NCBI RefSeq assembly: GCF_000764305.2
Contig: NW_025933269.1
Span: 90,242-154,241, forward strand
Length of the DNA stretch: 64,000 nt
Origin: Hyalella azteca
Lineage: Eukaryota; Arthropoda; Malacostraca; Amphipoda; Hyalellidae
Direction: 5' to 3'
Below, in pieces: positions 26,615 to 38,375 of this stretch. The stretch's first letter is position 1. Each line of letters opens with the position of its first letter. Under the pieces are notes generated by a model. It was not told where the DNA came from, ran no database searches, and saw only the letters and a list, made by a program, of their open reading frames with translations. The translations under genes and the position numbers were made by a program.

Positions 26615-29600
26615 CTATATTGGGCTGACCTTTCTGCCGGTGAGGTGATCGTGTGCGAGGGGACCTGTGCTGATGGTCTGATCAGCGAAGTGCCAGTCAG
26701 CCCACACTGCCACCCCGTTGAAGTAAAGCTCAGGCTGAGCATCAGCGCTCTTGTCTCGAGCTTGCCGCTTGATGCGATCAGGGCGCGCAGCGTCAGAGGC
26801 ACGCAAGGCATCGACGTCCAGTTCAACGTTGCCTTTAAAATGTCGCTGCACGCCGCAGATCGGCTCTCTTAGATACAACTTCGTGATCATCACCGGTTCG
26901 TGCAGGGAGTAGCAAGGATATTCCCACAGCGGCTGCGGCTCCACAACTTCGCCTGTGCCGGTACGTGCCAAGTCTACCATCTGGCGTCAGGACATTTCAT
27001 TAGTGGGCCAATGAAGCAAATTAAATCCGAATTTGCAGGAAGGTACAAATTTGGTCAGAATATATATCTTCAACAATAAATATTAAGCAGTATTTATTTT
27101 TGTACATATACAATAAAAGTATAAGGAAATCTGGTCACCTCATCAAAAGCAGTAAGATCGAAGCCACAACGCTGGCGGCAGGGAGCTCGTATCTTCCAGA
27201 GGTCGTCAAAGCTAACGGCCATGACGTGTATCGAGACGCACGCTGGCAGCAACATGGCTGACGTGCTAATGGGCAAACTTGGAACTGTGTTACCGGCGCA
27301 GTGAGACTCCAAAGATTTAGAAGTTGGAAAATTGAGATCAACAGATCTACTAACAAAAGAGTTTGATTCAAAATCAGTCGGGTTAGTGAGATTGGACGGT
27401 ACATCTTCTGAAACATTCCGACCATTTGTCTCGCTGGAAGACAGTTCTTGAGGACGTTGATCAGAGGGTGAGGATTTGGAGGAGTGGGGCTGCACTGAGG
27501 CATAAGAAGGAGGGAGCAGGTGAGAACACTCGCTCAGGAGGCTGCTGAGTCGTACGTTGTGCCACGGCAGCAGCGAAGAGTTGAAGTGCGGCTCAGCAAA
27601 CACAACCCCGATCTGGTCAGGCGGTGCGGAGTGTAACAATAGCCTTTAAATTCATAATAAAAGTAATTTTTCATTTGTTATAAAATCATCTGCAGATGCA
27701 GAACAAAATACACCTTTATTAGACAACAACAACAAAACCGTGAAGCAGCAGAAAAGAATAATTATTAACCGTATTTGAACAAAATTGAGAATGAACTATG
27801 GACATTCGCAGCAACATGTACCTTATGTTTGACTGCAGCGACTGAGATCTTGGAGAGGTCTTCAGGCAGCAGAGTGACGTGCTCCTTGAGAGCGTTCAGT
27901 TCCAGAAAGTCCAGCAGCAAACGCCGATTTTGGCGGATGGTCTCGTGAACGTAAACATGTTGCACGTCTGAGCACGAAATGTAAACTAGATGATAAACTG
28001 TACAGATTAATTACACATAAATCAAGAGAATTATTTTCATGTTTGAGATCATATTCGAGATTCAAGTTCCTCTTGAACAGGAATGGCTACAATTTTAACA
28101 GTACTACATTCATCTACATGTTGAAAAAATTTTTACATAAAAAGTTCCCAGCAATGCTTTACACAAGAAATGGCGTGTGACGCAGCTGGTCTAGCAAATA
28201 GCAAGACAAGTTCTTCAGTTGGTTTGCAACTAAACACAAGTGCCCGTGGAAATAAACTGAACGAATGTTGTGAGCTTACTAAACAAATGCGTCCATCAAA
28301 ATTAACTGATTAAATCCTACGGCAAGCTAACTAAACAAATGAGTCCCTAATAAATGCCTTTTTGAGCCTACGGAACAAATGAATCTATTAAAATGAACTG
28401 AATATATGCCTCGGTGAGCTAATAAATGCAGCCTACTGGCATGAGAGGCGAGGCGTCCGATGAGGAGGACGTTCGAGGCGTCGCCCAACACCAGCCACGC
28501 CATCGTCCGAGGCAGCGCCAGGGCAGCGTCAAGAACTCTGCTCAGGACTGTCGAGTTTATGATTAACGCACATTAATCAATAAAAAGTTTATATTTCATC
28601 TATGGTAATAAATAGGTAACTATTTCTTTATAAATTAGGAGGTTTTTGTTGTTCACACTATATTTACATTTTAGGAATATTTGCTTTGAATAAAAGTCAA
28701 AATTTTCTCCAAGTCAAGTAGAGAGTTTATTCCAAGAGAACGTACCCAAATTAATTAAGGTACAGGTAAACTCTTTATATTATGTCAGGCTAGGTCAAAA
28801 GCAAAGCACTACAAGAAATGTTCATATTGAGATAAAAATTCGCACAGTTGAGTCGGTGTATATCAGAGAGTTGAGCCAGTCTGGTACGAGGGTTCACAAG
28901 GTGCTGTCCACACGAGCAGTGAGGAGCAGGCGGCCGCACGTCGGTCGTACTGCGATACAAAAACAAACATATCGGTCAGAGAACATTAAACAATCAGAAA
29001 ATTTCGCCAACAAACGATCCATTTTTTTTATGCGGGGTATGAAACCAACGATCCATTTTTTTAAGCGAGGTATGAAAGAAACAATTAACTAGTTCTCTCT
29101 CACCCATGAGACAGCGAGAACCACATGCTGTAATCGTCTCTGGCTGCGGTGAGAATAAGTGGCTTGCTGCTACTGTGCGCGGTGAGAGGGATGAAGGGTC
29201 TAGGTAGATGATAGACGGCCTGCATCCAGTGATCCCTCCAAGCTAAACTCGAGTCACGTTCAGCCCACGTTGGAGCACAAGAAAGTACGATATCTTGGTC
29301 CTGATCCATGATAAGATGCCACCACATGAACACAGCGTGACACTCAAGGCTTTTATCTAAGCGCGACAGGAAGCTAACATGCACGGTGTCTGTAGTGGAC
29401 AAAGGAATGTCACGGCCGCTCCAGTCAAACTTGAACATACATAGAGGCTCAGACACGGCGGTAAAATGTGAAGGATCGAGTTGTGAGAGCTGTAAATCGT
29501 GCACGGAGATGGAGCCTGGACACTCGGCCAGCCAAGATGGAAGGTTCAGATGAGACGAATGCGGTGGCCTGTTGTAGTAAGGGACGTTTGTGGAGGCCAG

Positions 29601-32548
29601 CAGGTCAGAACTCACTACTTGAGCGTAGACAAGTGCCCCGGAAGGCACCAACAATGCATCTTCCTGCCAGCACAAAGCCATATTATTTGTCAAGCGTTCT
29701 TCATAGCTGCACGTTAACACCTACCTATCAAAATCTAGATACCGAAACTAATTATTAAAATGACAATGCAAAGCTTCGTCCATCAGGATTACTTTTTATA
29801 GAGTATAAACCATAGAAAAAAATCACACAATATAACAAATAACTGCAAGTATCCACAAATGCTTCACTTACTGATGTTCTTATGAGATGTCTCACTCCTC
29901 ATGGTAATTAGCTAACCTTAGGCAAGCTTTAAACAAAATCATTTAAATGGACTTTAAAGCCTATAATCTTTCAAGCCCTTCAGAGCTCTTTAACACGTTG
30001 ACTCCGAAGTGGTACATATGTGTACCACAAAATGTATTTCTCCAGGACCTAGTGGTACATAATTCAGGTTGCTTAAGATCGGCCAAATCCGAGAACAAAA
30101 AAGGCCAAAAAAGGCCGATAACTCAATATATATACTAGTTTATTTGTAGGTTAAGATATAAAAATTCCCTTTATTTTCCTTTTGCAGTACTTACAATTTA
30201 ATTCGGAAGTACGTACCCCTATCATAAATTTTAGCCGGTCAACACAATTGTGAAAAACTAAATCAAGGAATTTGTCTGGAAAAAATTACCATATGGCAAC
30301 CCTGTTTGAAAACAGTACAAAAAATGAAATAATAGTGCAAGATGAAGCAATCGGAGTCAAAGTGCTAAATTATATAAAACTAATAGAGTATCCCCGCCTG
30401 CAAAATAGAATGGGTGCCAAAATGTTCACATATATTAATAGGTACTTACCTACTTCATTTCGAAGACTTGATTTCTCTAGTGAATCCCATGATAATTTGA
30501 TCAAACCTGTTTTCAGAAGCACAGATCCCAATTACTACATTTCATTTAATGATAAAACATGTTTATTGGGAGAGAGAAAGCACTGACAGTGAGCAAATGT
30601 AGTCTAGCGTGTTCATAGGTGCTGATGGCGCCCTCTCCAATGAGCTCTGTGTCAAAGAGCTCAGCAACGAGCAGATTAGCGCGCTCAGGCAGATCTTCTC
30701 CCAGGACAAGTTCTGTGGAGCGCTTGTGAATCACCTGAACCTGTGAGAGCAAAGAAATAATGATTAAGTACAAGAAAGAAGAAAAATTAAAAATATTAGA
30801 GCCAGAATGAACAACTACATAAGAAAAAAAGCATAAAAACTCTTCGTATTAATTTTTGAACCATTTGTCCAAAATATATGAGACCCTGGAAGGAACTGAC
30901 CTTTTCAGCAAATCCATTTGCCACCAAGACTTTCTCAGCACAGCAAGCCATTGGTTCAAACGACTGCAATGGATGAACATCACGGTATGAGAAATGTATT
31001 TTGAAAGAAAAATAATTGGTGAGGCCTCCTCTAATAGATCAAGGAAAAATAGGTACTGTAAATAAGAATAACTCTCAGATATTATTTGAAAATTAATTCA
31101 TTCATCATGAAAAGAACAAAAGCAAATAGATAGTTAGGGGGATGAGGAATGCAGAAAATTTTGTTGGAATGTAATGACCAATATTTTTGTTTATTTACTT
31201 GAAAGCAAATAGAAGTGAATTAATAGCATATCACAGTTCTTTACATTTCTAACAGCTTCAACATATGTTAAGTCATCTGACCATTATTAAGCAAGGATCA
31301 TACTTCACATGCAGTGATGTGATCAGCACCACACTGCAGAGCCATCATAGACAACAGTCCCGTGCCAGTCCCAATGTCCAGCACTCTGACACTGTCACCT
31401 CTTGCCCGTAATGTAGCCACTGCTTTTCTGATTGCATCGTAGTAAAGCTGGTTCTGAAAAATGGAATGGGTGACACATGATTTGACAATTAAAAGATGAA
31501 GACTGAGGGACAGTGAGTGGCAAAAGTATTTCATACCTCAGGTCTATATTGTTACCTCAAATACTCAAATAATAATTTTTTGTATGCATATATTGTAATT
31601 AAAATTGTTGATGAATAAATGAAAAGCAAAATAGAAATTGTTCCCCAAGCTATATAATCAACAATCCTAGTTAATACAAAAATAGTGTCCACAGTCCAAT
31701 ACAAAAAGTTTTGGACACCATGTGAGCACTTTTATGATTATGCATGCAACATAAGTTGTCATTGTTTTTCTCATTAGTACCACTTATTATTTCAACCAAT
31801 TACAGGATTTCATCATTATCTGTAAGCCACATCAAGTGTGGGGAAAACATCACTGTGTAAGGTGCGATGGAAGTAATGTAAGAGCATCACAAATATGGTA
31901 TAGTGATATAAATGTGAATGAAGGTGCCTATATATTTCCCACTACACCTATATTGTGGAATGACCTAGTAAGTCCAAAAGCAAAACATGTGGTATGATCA
32001 GAAAAATGTTTTGTAATTGCTAGAAGTTGGTGTAAAAGATTTTAACATAGGTACCAATTTTACAACATTTTTGGACATCTGCTGTTGATAATGTTTTTAA
32101 AAATATTTATGGTGAAAGTAAATTCAATTTCTGGTTGTTTCAGAATAAAAAAATATTTGAAATAGATTCTACTTCTACCTGCTGTCCTTGGTGGAAGAGG
32201 TTTTGATGTGACAACAGATATAGAAATAAGTGCAGCTTCAAGCTGTATTCTATAAGTTACATTTCAACTAGTAATTAAATTATACTAAATTAACCTAAAA
32301 CTTTAGCATGACACAGCCAAGGTTGTAGCAGAGCTAGCTTTGATTCAACGGTGGTCTCTCATGATCAACTCTTTCTGTCTTACCCGCTCATCATCATGAA
32401 GCATGTCAGCATAAGCAGAGCTGGCAACCTCTTTGGAATAGTCATAATCTTCATCCTGCATCTCCCACTCTTGCTGTCCTGAGACTGGGTTGTAATGTTG
32501 AACAAAAACTTTTCCAATGGTTGCATTTTTAATGGGTGAAGAACTCAT
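26615..32548 (-). CDS. PRMT7: Protein arginine N-methyltransferase 7 (ten exons)
   Basis: Exons read on the minus strand: 32548-32384, 31453-31304, 30963-30901, 30740-30588, 29663-29104, 28949-28846, 28547-28437, 27967-27822, 27612-27139 and 26980-26615. All junctions are GT-AG with compatible phases, giving 763 codons. The first methyltransferase unit has YADML (46-50), SAM motif I VLDIGTGTG (79-87) and the double-E loop ELFDTELIGE (153-162). A WRDHWMQAVYHLP block follows. The second, degenerate unit carries AEPHFNSSLLPWHN (490-503), FDDLWKIRAPC and PLWEYPC. This duplicated layout is specific to PRMT7, which monomethylates arginine on proteins such as histones and spliceosomal components. 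Two points are odd: about 80 extra Ser/Asn-rich residues (504-603), and a last exon that stops early while another frame retains family-like sequence. The exon 6 donor is weak; 28813 is an alternative end. The start was chosen for its A at -3; an in-frame ATG at 32671 would add 41 residues. Function is inferred from family match. Confidence 0.93.
28270..28436. repeat. Degenerate direct repeats in PRMT7 intron 7
   Basis: Three diverged copies of a unit containing AAACAAATG(A/C)GTC and AACTGA-like sequence, at about 28283, 28335 and 28375. The array ends next to the 5' splice site of exon 7 (the intron begins at 28436). Confidence 0.5.
29990..30250. other. Possible TTAA-flanked transposon remnant in PRMT7 intron 4
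   Basis: TTAACACGTTGACTCC near 29992 looks like the end of a piggyBac-type element. It is followed by a hairpin (GTGGTACA and TGTACCAC around TATG) at 30011-30030. A poor match to the opposite end (GGTCAACAC) lies at about 30237. No transposase is visible and the identification is weak. Confidence 0.25.
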
Positions 32549-32671
32549 CCTTGCTGACCTTGCACCAACTCTTGCCAAAACAAATGGGTTCTTATAAAAG
32601 GCTTTACTGAAATTATGTAAAACACTGTGAAATACCTTGAAAGTTCCCAGAAATGCTGAATTGTTCACCAT

Positions 32672-34609
32672 GGAAAAGTAAAAGTTTACACTCTTGATTA
32701 TAAAACTTAATGGAATCCTAACCAAGAATATGTCACTTTAATCTTATCTGAAGAGTCAGAAACAGGATTTAGGAGACTACAATTAATAACTATGTAACAA
32801 TCTCAGAAGCAACTAAAATCAACAAAATGCAAGACTCCAGAAACAACCTATATATATATGCCAATATTAGATGAAAAAACCAACCCATCATTAAATTATC
32901 TATACCTATATTACTAGGCCCCTCAAATTGTTCTATATTCATTCAGGATCTATTATAATACAATGAAAAAAATGGCCCCTACAGGCCATTTTTTCCAACA
33001 TTTAAAAATCCATATAAAGAGTTTTACCATTTGTCTAACTTCTTGGGCACTGTTTTGGCAATTTTTTGTCTTCATTGCTAAAGAAATAAACTTTAAAATT
33101 TTTTTCAATTATTTTCTGTTAGCTCTACCTAAACTTAATGTTTAACATTAATTTAAATTTTGCATTTAATTCAACATGTTAATTCAACATGCATTTTTTC
33201 ACACTGCATAATTTAGCTTCCTAAAGAAATATAACTATCAATACAAGCCAAAGAATTTTTGAATATTGAAAACAGTAGAAGCTTCAAAGTTTGGTACAAA
33301 TTTTATAGTGCTACTGCCAAGTCTATTTCTTAAAAGGATATGGTAACTACAACATTTTGTAACTGAAATAGATCTAGGTATTTGGGCAATGGGCAATGTG
33401 ATTGATACACTTGGTTAAAAATGAAGTTAGGTCTGAGGAATACTGTTTAAAGCATTTTAAATTTACTAACCAATCAATGTCTTGGGGAGTTGGAGTAAAA
33501 GTTATCCAGGCAGTCTGGACCACTGTGCAGAAAGTGCCCCAATCTCTTAGTCATGAGGTAACCTGGCCTGCACTGCCAGTCTGGCACTCAGGTCTCAGGC
33601 TATCATGGCAGACTTTTTTATTAGACATTGGCTTCTTTATTTCCCATTAGGTTTTGGAAGCTTGGCCATCAAAGCCCCCAAACCCACTTGTTTCACTAGC
33701 CTGTACATACATACTGGAACATAAAAACAGAAGACTTGAGCATGAACTGTTCATGCTTATTGCTCAAGTCTCAAGAAATGAATGCGATGTCATATTACTT
33801 GAAAAATTAGACTGATTAGAACTTTAGAAGAGGATGCAACTGCTGCATGTGCATAGTCTTTACTCTTATTATCAATCTATCCCAAGTGCCAAAATGTGTT
33901 GAGAGTTTGAGACATAAAATATGTAGTATATCTAAAATCTGAATATCATTGAAAACAAAAGTCAGGTCTTTAGGATTAATACTAATAGGGGTTTCTTTCA
34001 AGTTTCAATTTTACTTTGATTAACTACAGTATGTATTGTAAAATGTAAATTGAATTAACATCTAAGTTAAAATTAATGTTGAAAAAACTGTATATGTATA
34101 ATGTATGGATTGTAAATTAGATAAAAAAAACTGTAGAGTTTATTTTTTCACTGCTAATGTGCAAAAAATTACTAAAATTTTGCCAAAATATAAAGACAAA
34201 TTTATTTAAATAAAAAAATTGACTTTGATATGAAGCAGGTCAGCAGGATAGGAATTTTCCTAAGTGATTCTGTAATCTTGCGAGTTGCGGGCTGCGGCTC
34301 CAACATGACAAATTTTTAAAGCATTTGGAATCTCTCACTCATAAAAAAGCTTTCCACCCAACAAAACAGAGCAAAGTGTAAAGCTTTCCTTAGATAGGTA
34401 GGTACAGTGCTTTGCCAGGTGACTGACTATAAATGAAAAGGAGGATCAAAAGTGGACAAACTGTTTCAATTGTATGGTACCTCAGATTTGTTATAGAATT
34501 GTTTGGATGTCTCTTGTTTGATAGATATTTTTATTTTTCTTTTATTTAATGGATTTTTTGAAAATTTTCCAGGCTCTTGAGTCCTAGTATGGAATATATC
34601 TACTTGGCA
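32672..34609. other. Intergenic DNA upstream of PRMT7
   Basis: A+T-rich non-coding DNA. It presumably includes the PRMT7 5'UTR and promoter, but I cannot place a transcription start. A bulged hairpin (GACTTGAGCA ... TGCTCAAGTC) lies at 33733-33770. Confidence 0.45.
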
Positions 34610-34725
34610 AGCCGTGACTGAATTTTTTGAGCCGTGGTTTTATGGATTTGCCAGCCGTGATTTCATTTCTACGAGCCGTGATTCTATTTCACCGAGCCGT
34701 GAATTCCATATCTCGGCCATGAAAA
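34610..34725. repeat. Tandem repeat, 21-bp period, 5-6 copies
   Basis: AGCCGTGATTTCATTTCTACG-like units start at 34610, 34630, 34653, 34674 and 34695, with a decayed copy near 34716. Related AGCCGCGATATTTCA segments recur at about 35081 and 35121, so the array or its source once extended further. Confidence 0.85.
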
Positions 34726-35203
34726 GCCATTTACGAGGTGCGAATGCGAATTTATTTACAAAGTTTATGCACGTGTTACCCCAAATCTCTAATTTTACCC
34801 TTAAACAGTCAAACGGCAACAATAAAATTTGTCTCTACTGTAAGTTCAGCACGTGTTAATATACAGTCTGACCGCTTTGACATGACCGCAACTATGCGCG
34901 ATCTTCAACAAACGTTTTGTTTATTTGTTTACATTACGATGTTTATGTTTTTTCTGCAAGATATTTTTGGCGGAAACGGTAAAGCAATGCGGATTGCGGA
35001 AGTTGAAAATTTTATGAAATGACATGTTTGCGAAGTGCAAACCGCGATTTTTTAATCGAACAAAAATTTATGACATTCGAGCCGCGAGATTTCATACCTA
35101 CTGAAATTATATGATATTAGAGCCGCGATATTTCAGACAAAAATAGGACTTTTCCAGACTAGTTTGAGTCTTTGTTTGTAATAATCAAGTTTAATAACAC
35201 GTT

Positions 35204-35310
35204 AAGGGGAGCGTCTGGGGCAAATTTTATCTTGGTTATTTACACTTTTACAGACAAATCAATTAGAAATTTGGTACATGTATGTAAAACAGAATTCTAT
35301 GATCATCAGT
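35204..35310 (+). mobile_element. One-ended fragment of the foldback family found at 57513-58376
   Basis: Starts AAGGGGAGCGTCTGGGGCAA, preceded by TT to make TTAA. It matches the reverse complement of the right end of the 57513-58376 element over roughly 90 bp, including GGTTATTTACA, a CAGACAAATCA segment and TTTGGTACA. No opposite end is seen, so it is truncated. Confidence 0.7.
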
Positions 35311-35639
35311 AAAAAAAACTCCATTAATACGATTTTAACAAAAATGGACCTTCAAATTGCCTAAGGAATGCAAAACCTATTGCATATGTTTCAACGGTTT
35401 CAAGTGGATACGAACTCATAACATCGTTTACTCAGGTGGAGGTGACATAGTTTAAAGAAGGTGAGAGAGTAACAGTAACACATGTAGCTATCGCTATAAA
35501 AGTTTCACCACGATGGTATGCTGCTAATCTATCCACCGCAGCTATTTATGACCATCCAATTGTCAAACTCCGAAGAAGAGGATCAACAATGATTAAACCG
35601 TAACCGATGACGTGAGCTCTAGGTACCCGAAACATTAGT

Positions 35640-35893
35640 TCACGGCACTGGTGGAAGAGAAGTATGTGTGCTGCACCCTTATGCAAGTTGAATGCAACGC
35701 ATCTCCTGAAAGACTGCAAGGTTTTTGCGAATAACCCGTTTGAAGATCAACGAAAGATACTTCTTTTGAATGGTCTTTGTTTTCGATGCCTCGGGAAACA
35801 CAGACAATCTGACTGCAATGAAAAGCCCAGGTGCGAAAAATGCGAGCACCCACATCATCTCATGCAACCGCAATGCACAAATCTCCGGCAGTG
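35640..35893 (+). pseudogene. BEL/Pao-type LTR retrotransposon gag remnant (zinc-knuckle region)
   Basis: The frame contains three Cys/His clusters in the order usual for BEL/Pao gag proteins: APLCKLNATHLLKDC, then LCFRCLGKHRQSDC (CX2CX3HX4C), then CEKCEHPHHLMQPQC. The block DQRKILLLNGLCFRC between them matches the family's linker pattern. The first cysteine of the first knuckle is replaced by alanine. The frame stops at 35893. No protease, reverse transcriptase, integrase or LTR is recognised nearby, so this is an isolated decayed fragment. Confidence 0.75.
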
Positions 35894-36949
35894 AGGCAAA
35901 CACCGATTGCCCTTGTAATCCAAACGAACAGCCACAATCCGCGTTGGCACCCCTGGAAACTTTCGGCGAATGATCCTCCTGTATACAGTATAGTGAGGGA
36001 TTACTGTACTAGATTTTTGGGCAGGGAGTGTGCTGGGATAAATCCCAGTATTAACTGTATTATTAGTTTAAACATTTTTTAGTATCCGCGTACATGGACA
36101 TGCGCATTCCGGGTTATTCGAAAATTTTGGCGGTTTGAGAAGCGTCGATGGGTCCGGGAGAGCAGCCGTGCACCACCAATTTTGTGCACCAATAAGCCCT
36201 GAATCGAACGCCTTAGATCTCTCCGGACTTCCACCAATCAGCCGTGAACCACTCGGCTTTGTCCACCTCCAGCCTGGCATAGAACCTGCCGTGCACCACC
36301 AGGCCGCGGATCGAATATGACTTCCGGGCATCGTTAAATTACGCAATTTTACGTTCACCGTATCTAAGGTTAGGTTTCAGATAGCAAAGTTCTGTTCCAA
36401 AATTTATCGTCCTTCGACGAGTGGCCGTTCGACCGTGGGCTGATTCGACCCACGGCTTAGATACGGACGGCTTGAAGTGTTGAAGGCTACGTTCCGGAAG
36501 GCAGGAATCCTGATGGTCCATTACATCCAGGGCAGTGGTGGTCTTCGGCAGGCGACCCGATGGGTCCCTTGTTACAGGGATAAACAACGATGTGACACGT
36601 AGAGATAGTAAAATATTAAGTAATTTTATTGTGACTAATTTTGTTCATGTTGTAAAAGTGTACTAATAGCAACTGTCTGCAATACGACTCTGTGAAATCG
36701 TTTCTGCCAACATTAAATTGATAGTGTGGCCAGTAGCTCAACTTGTCCTATAGGCTATATCAGTATATACAGTATTACTTAGCATATGTGACCTGTATTT
36801 TATAAGAATTCTGGTGTTCAAGACTCTCAGATAACATGAAGTTTCTCTCAGATAACATGAATATGAGTTAGTCACTTTCTGATAACTTAGTATCATTTAA
36901 TCATTTTCATGTGTAATATTACCTGATTTATCAGTGATATATGAGCAGG
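35894..36949. other. Non-coding DNA with a G+C-rich segment
   Basis: About 36110-36600 is G+C-rich and contains small hairpins (CTGGGAT/ATCCCAG at 36033-36048; CCGTGGG/CCCACGG around 36437-36457) and repeated GTGCACCA words. It could be further retrotransposon debris, but I recognise no protein. Confidence 0.45.
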
Positions 36950-37115
36950 TACAGGGTGCGGCGTGGGAACTTACTCTTTTAAAAAAATCACAAAGTAAAA
37001 AGTATTAAAGATAGCGTTTTAATTCTTTCTTTTTTACAAAAGCCACCTTCCTAGGACTAATGGCCGCCACGTGGCGCGCAATTCAAATAAGTAAGTTCCC
37101 GCGCCGCACCCTGTA
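36950..37115. mobile_element. 166-bp MITE with 26-bp terminal inverted repeats
   Basis: The left end (36950-36975) and the reverse complement of the right end (37090-37115) agree at 25 of 26 positions, beginning TACAGGGTGCGGCG and ending GGGAACTTACT. The TA at each outer edge fits a TA target-site duplication, as in Tc1/mariner-type elements. The centre is T-rich plus a short G+C-rich segment holding the palindrome GCCACGTGGC. It has no coding capacity and would need a transposase in trans. The superfamily is inferred from the TA edges only. Confidence 0.88.
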
Positions 37116-38375
37116 TGTTCAAGCATTATTAACTGTTACATGATTTTTATCTCATCATAACGCACGGCCTGAAAACTATGTTCTGTGTCATTGAATACAG
37201 TTAAACTCTCCTGGATGATCTTGATAATTTGATATATTTTCAATTATTAGCAGTTTTTCCCCATTTATAACGTGTGTTTTTTTTTCTGAGATTGATTTTC
37301 TAGCTTACTGCAATATTAAAGTGATTGTGCGAATTAATCAAGTTGTCTATGACTTATGAATCAATTACTATTTTAGATTCCCTTGTGTAATGTAACCTGA
37401 CAGTTTGTACTGCATAACCCTACTTTTCCTCGACAAAATATTTTTATGTTACCGCCTAGAATAGATAGAAATCTGAATAATCCTAAAGCGTCTTGTATTG
37501 TTCAGTCGTTGCCGACTAACATTCAGAAGAATTACAATTATGACTAATATAAGTTCTGCCTTCTTACAGTACTCTGTTTTGCAGAGCACGTCATGGGAAG
37601 ATGGACTCGAGATAAGAAGTAGAGTAAGAACATCTGTATTTCATTGACCAACCCATCTGCGGCCTCTGGCAATGAGGCCGCGACAATTACACTCAGCTTC
37701 AGACCTAAAAGTAGCAGACTTTGCTGGAGCGGCAGACTACTCACCTCATTAAGACTATTTATTATAGTGCCGTAGGTCTTCTGCCAATACTTGGGCATGC
37801 TCGCTCATAAGCACAGTTATGCATCCGGCCTCAACTACTCTAGCCTGACCTCTTCTGTCCTAACTATTCATGCAACAACGAATCACCACCTTCTTGCACA
37901 ACCTACCTGCTCACTTACACCACCTCTCTAACTTCCCGCTGCCAATGAGAATAGGTTTGGTACGCTCATGTTTGTTTTGGGAGGAAAAATGTTGCGAGGT
38001 GAGTAGGTTTGACCAGAAATTATAATGCTTGATGCAGTGTGACCAGTCTTAACTCGAGCATGCTACAGTGGTGGCTGTGATAATACTGTGCATTGCTTCA
38101 AGCACTTGCCTTTTTCAGCTGCTTTGCTCTCTGGCGCACTTGGACGTCAAGCTATTTCATCTGAGACAGTTTAATGCTACTCTTCCTTTTCATTCAATGC
38201 TTCTACAAATTCAAAAGATACACAATTACACATGCACCCTCTATTGTTTTTATGTCTCTTAATTTTTTACGTCCCACCTATTCCAACTGCAACCTGCGCC
38301 ATGGTTAAAAATCGCCAAATTCGCTTATCAGATGATCACTCCCTCGTTATGCCCATGTCTTAAACAACGCACACT
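37116..38375. other. Intergenic DNA, no gene recognised
   Basis: No gene or transposon end recognised between the MITE and the LINE fragment. Confidence 0.5.

Noticed and set aside
30272..30586. 104-codon plus-strand frame inside a PRMT7 intron
   Set aside because: No family match that I can recognise, and it abuts an exon of the opposite-strand gene. Treated as a chance frame.
33733..33770. Hairpin GACTTGAGCA ... TGCTCAAGTC as a microRNA precursor
   Set aside because: Too short and bulged for a typical precursor, and no supporting context.
36110..36600. G+C-rich segment as a gene next to the BEL/Pao remnant
   Set aside because: No continuous frame with recognisable domains; more likely retroelement or intergenic debris.
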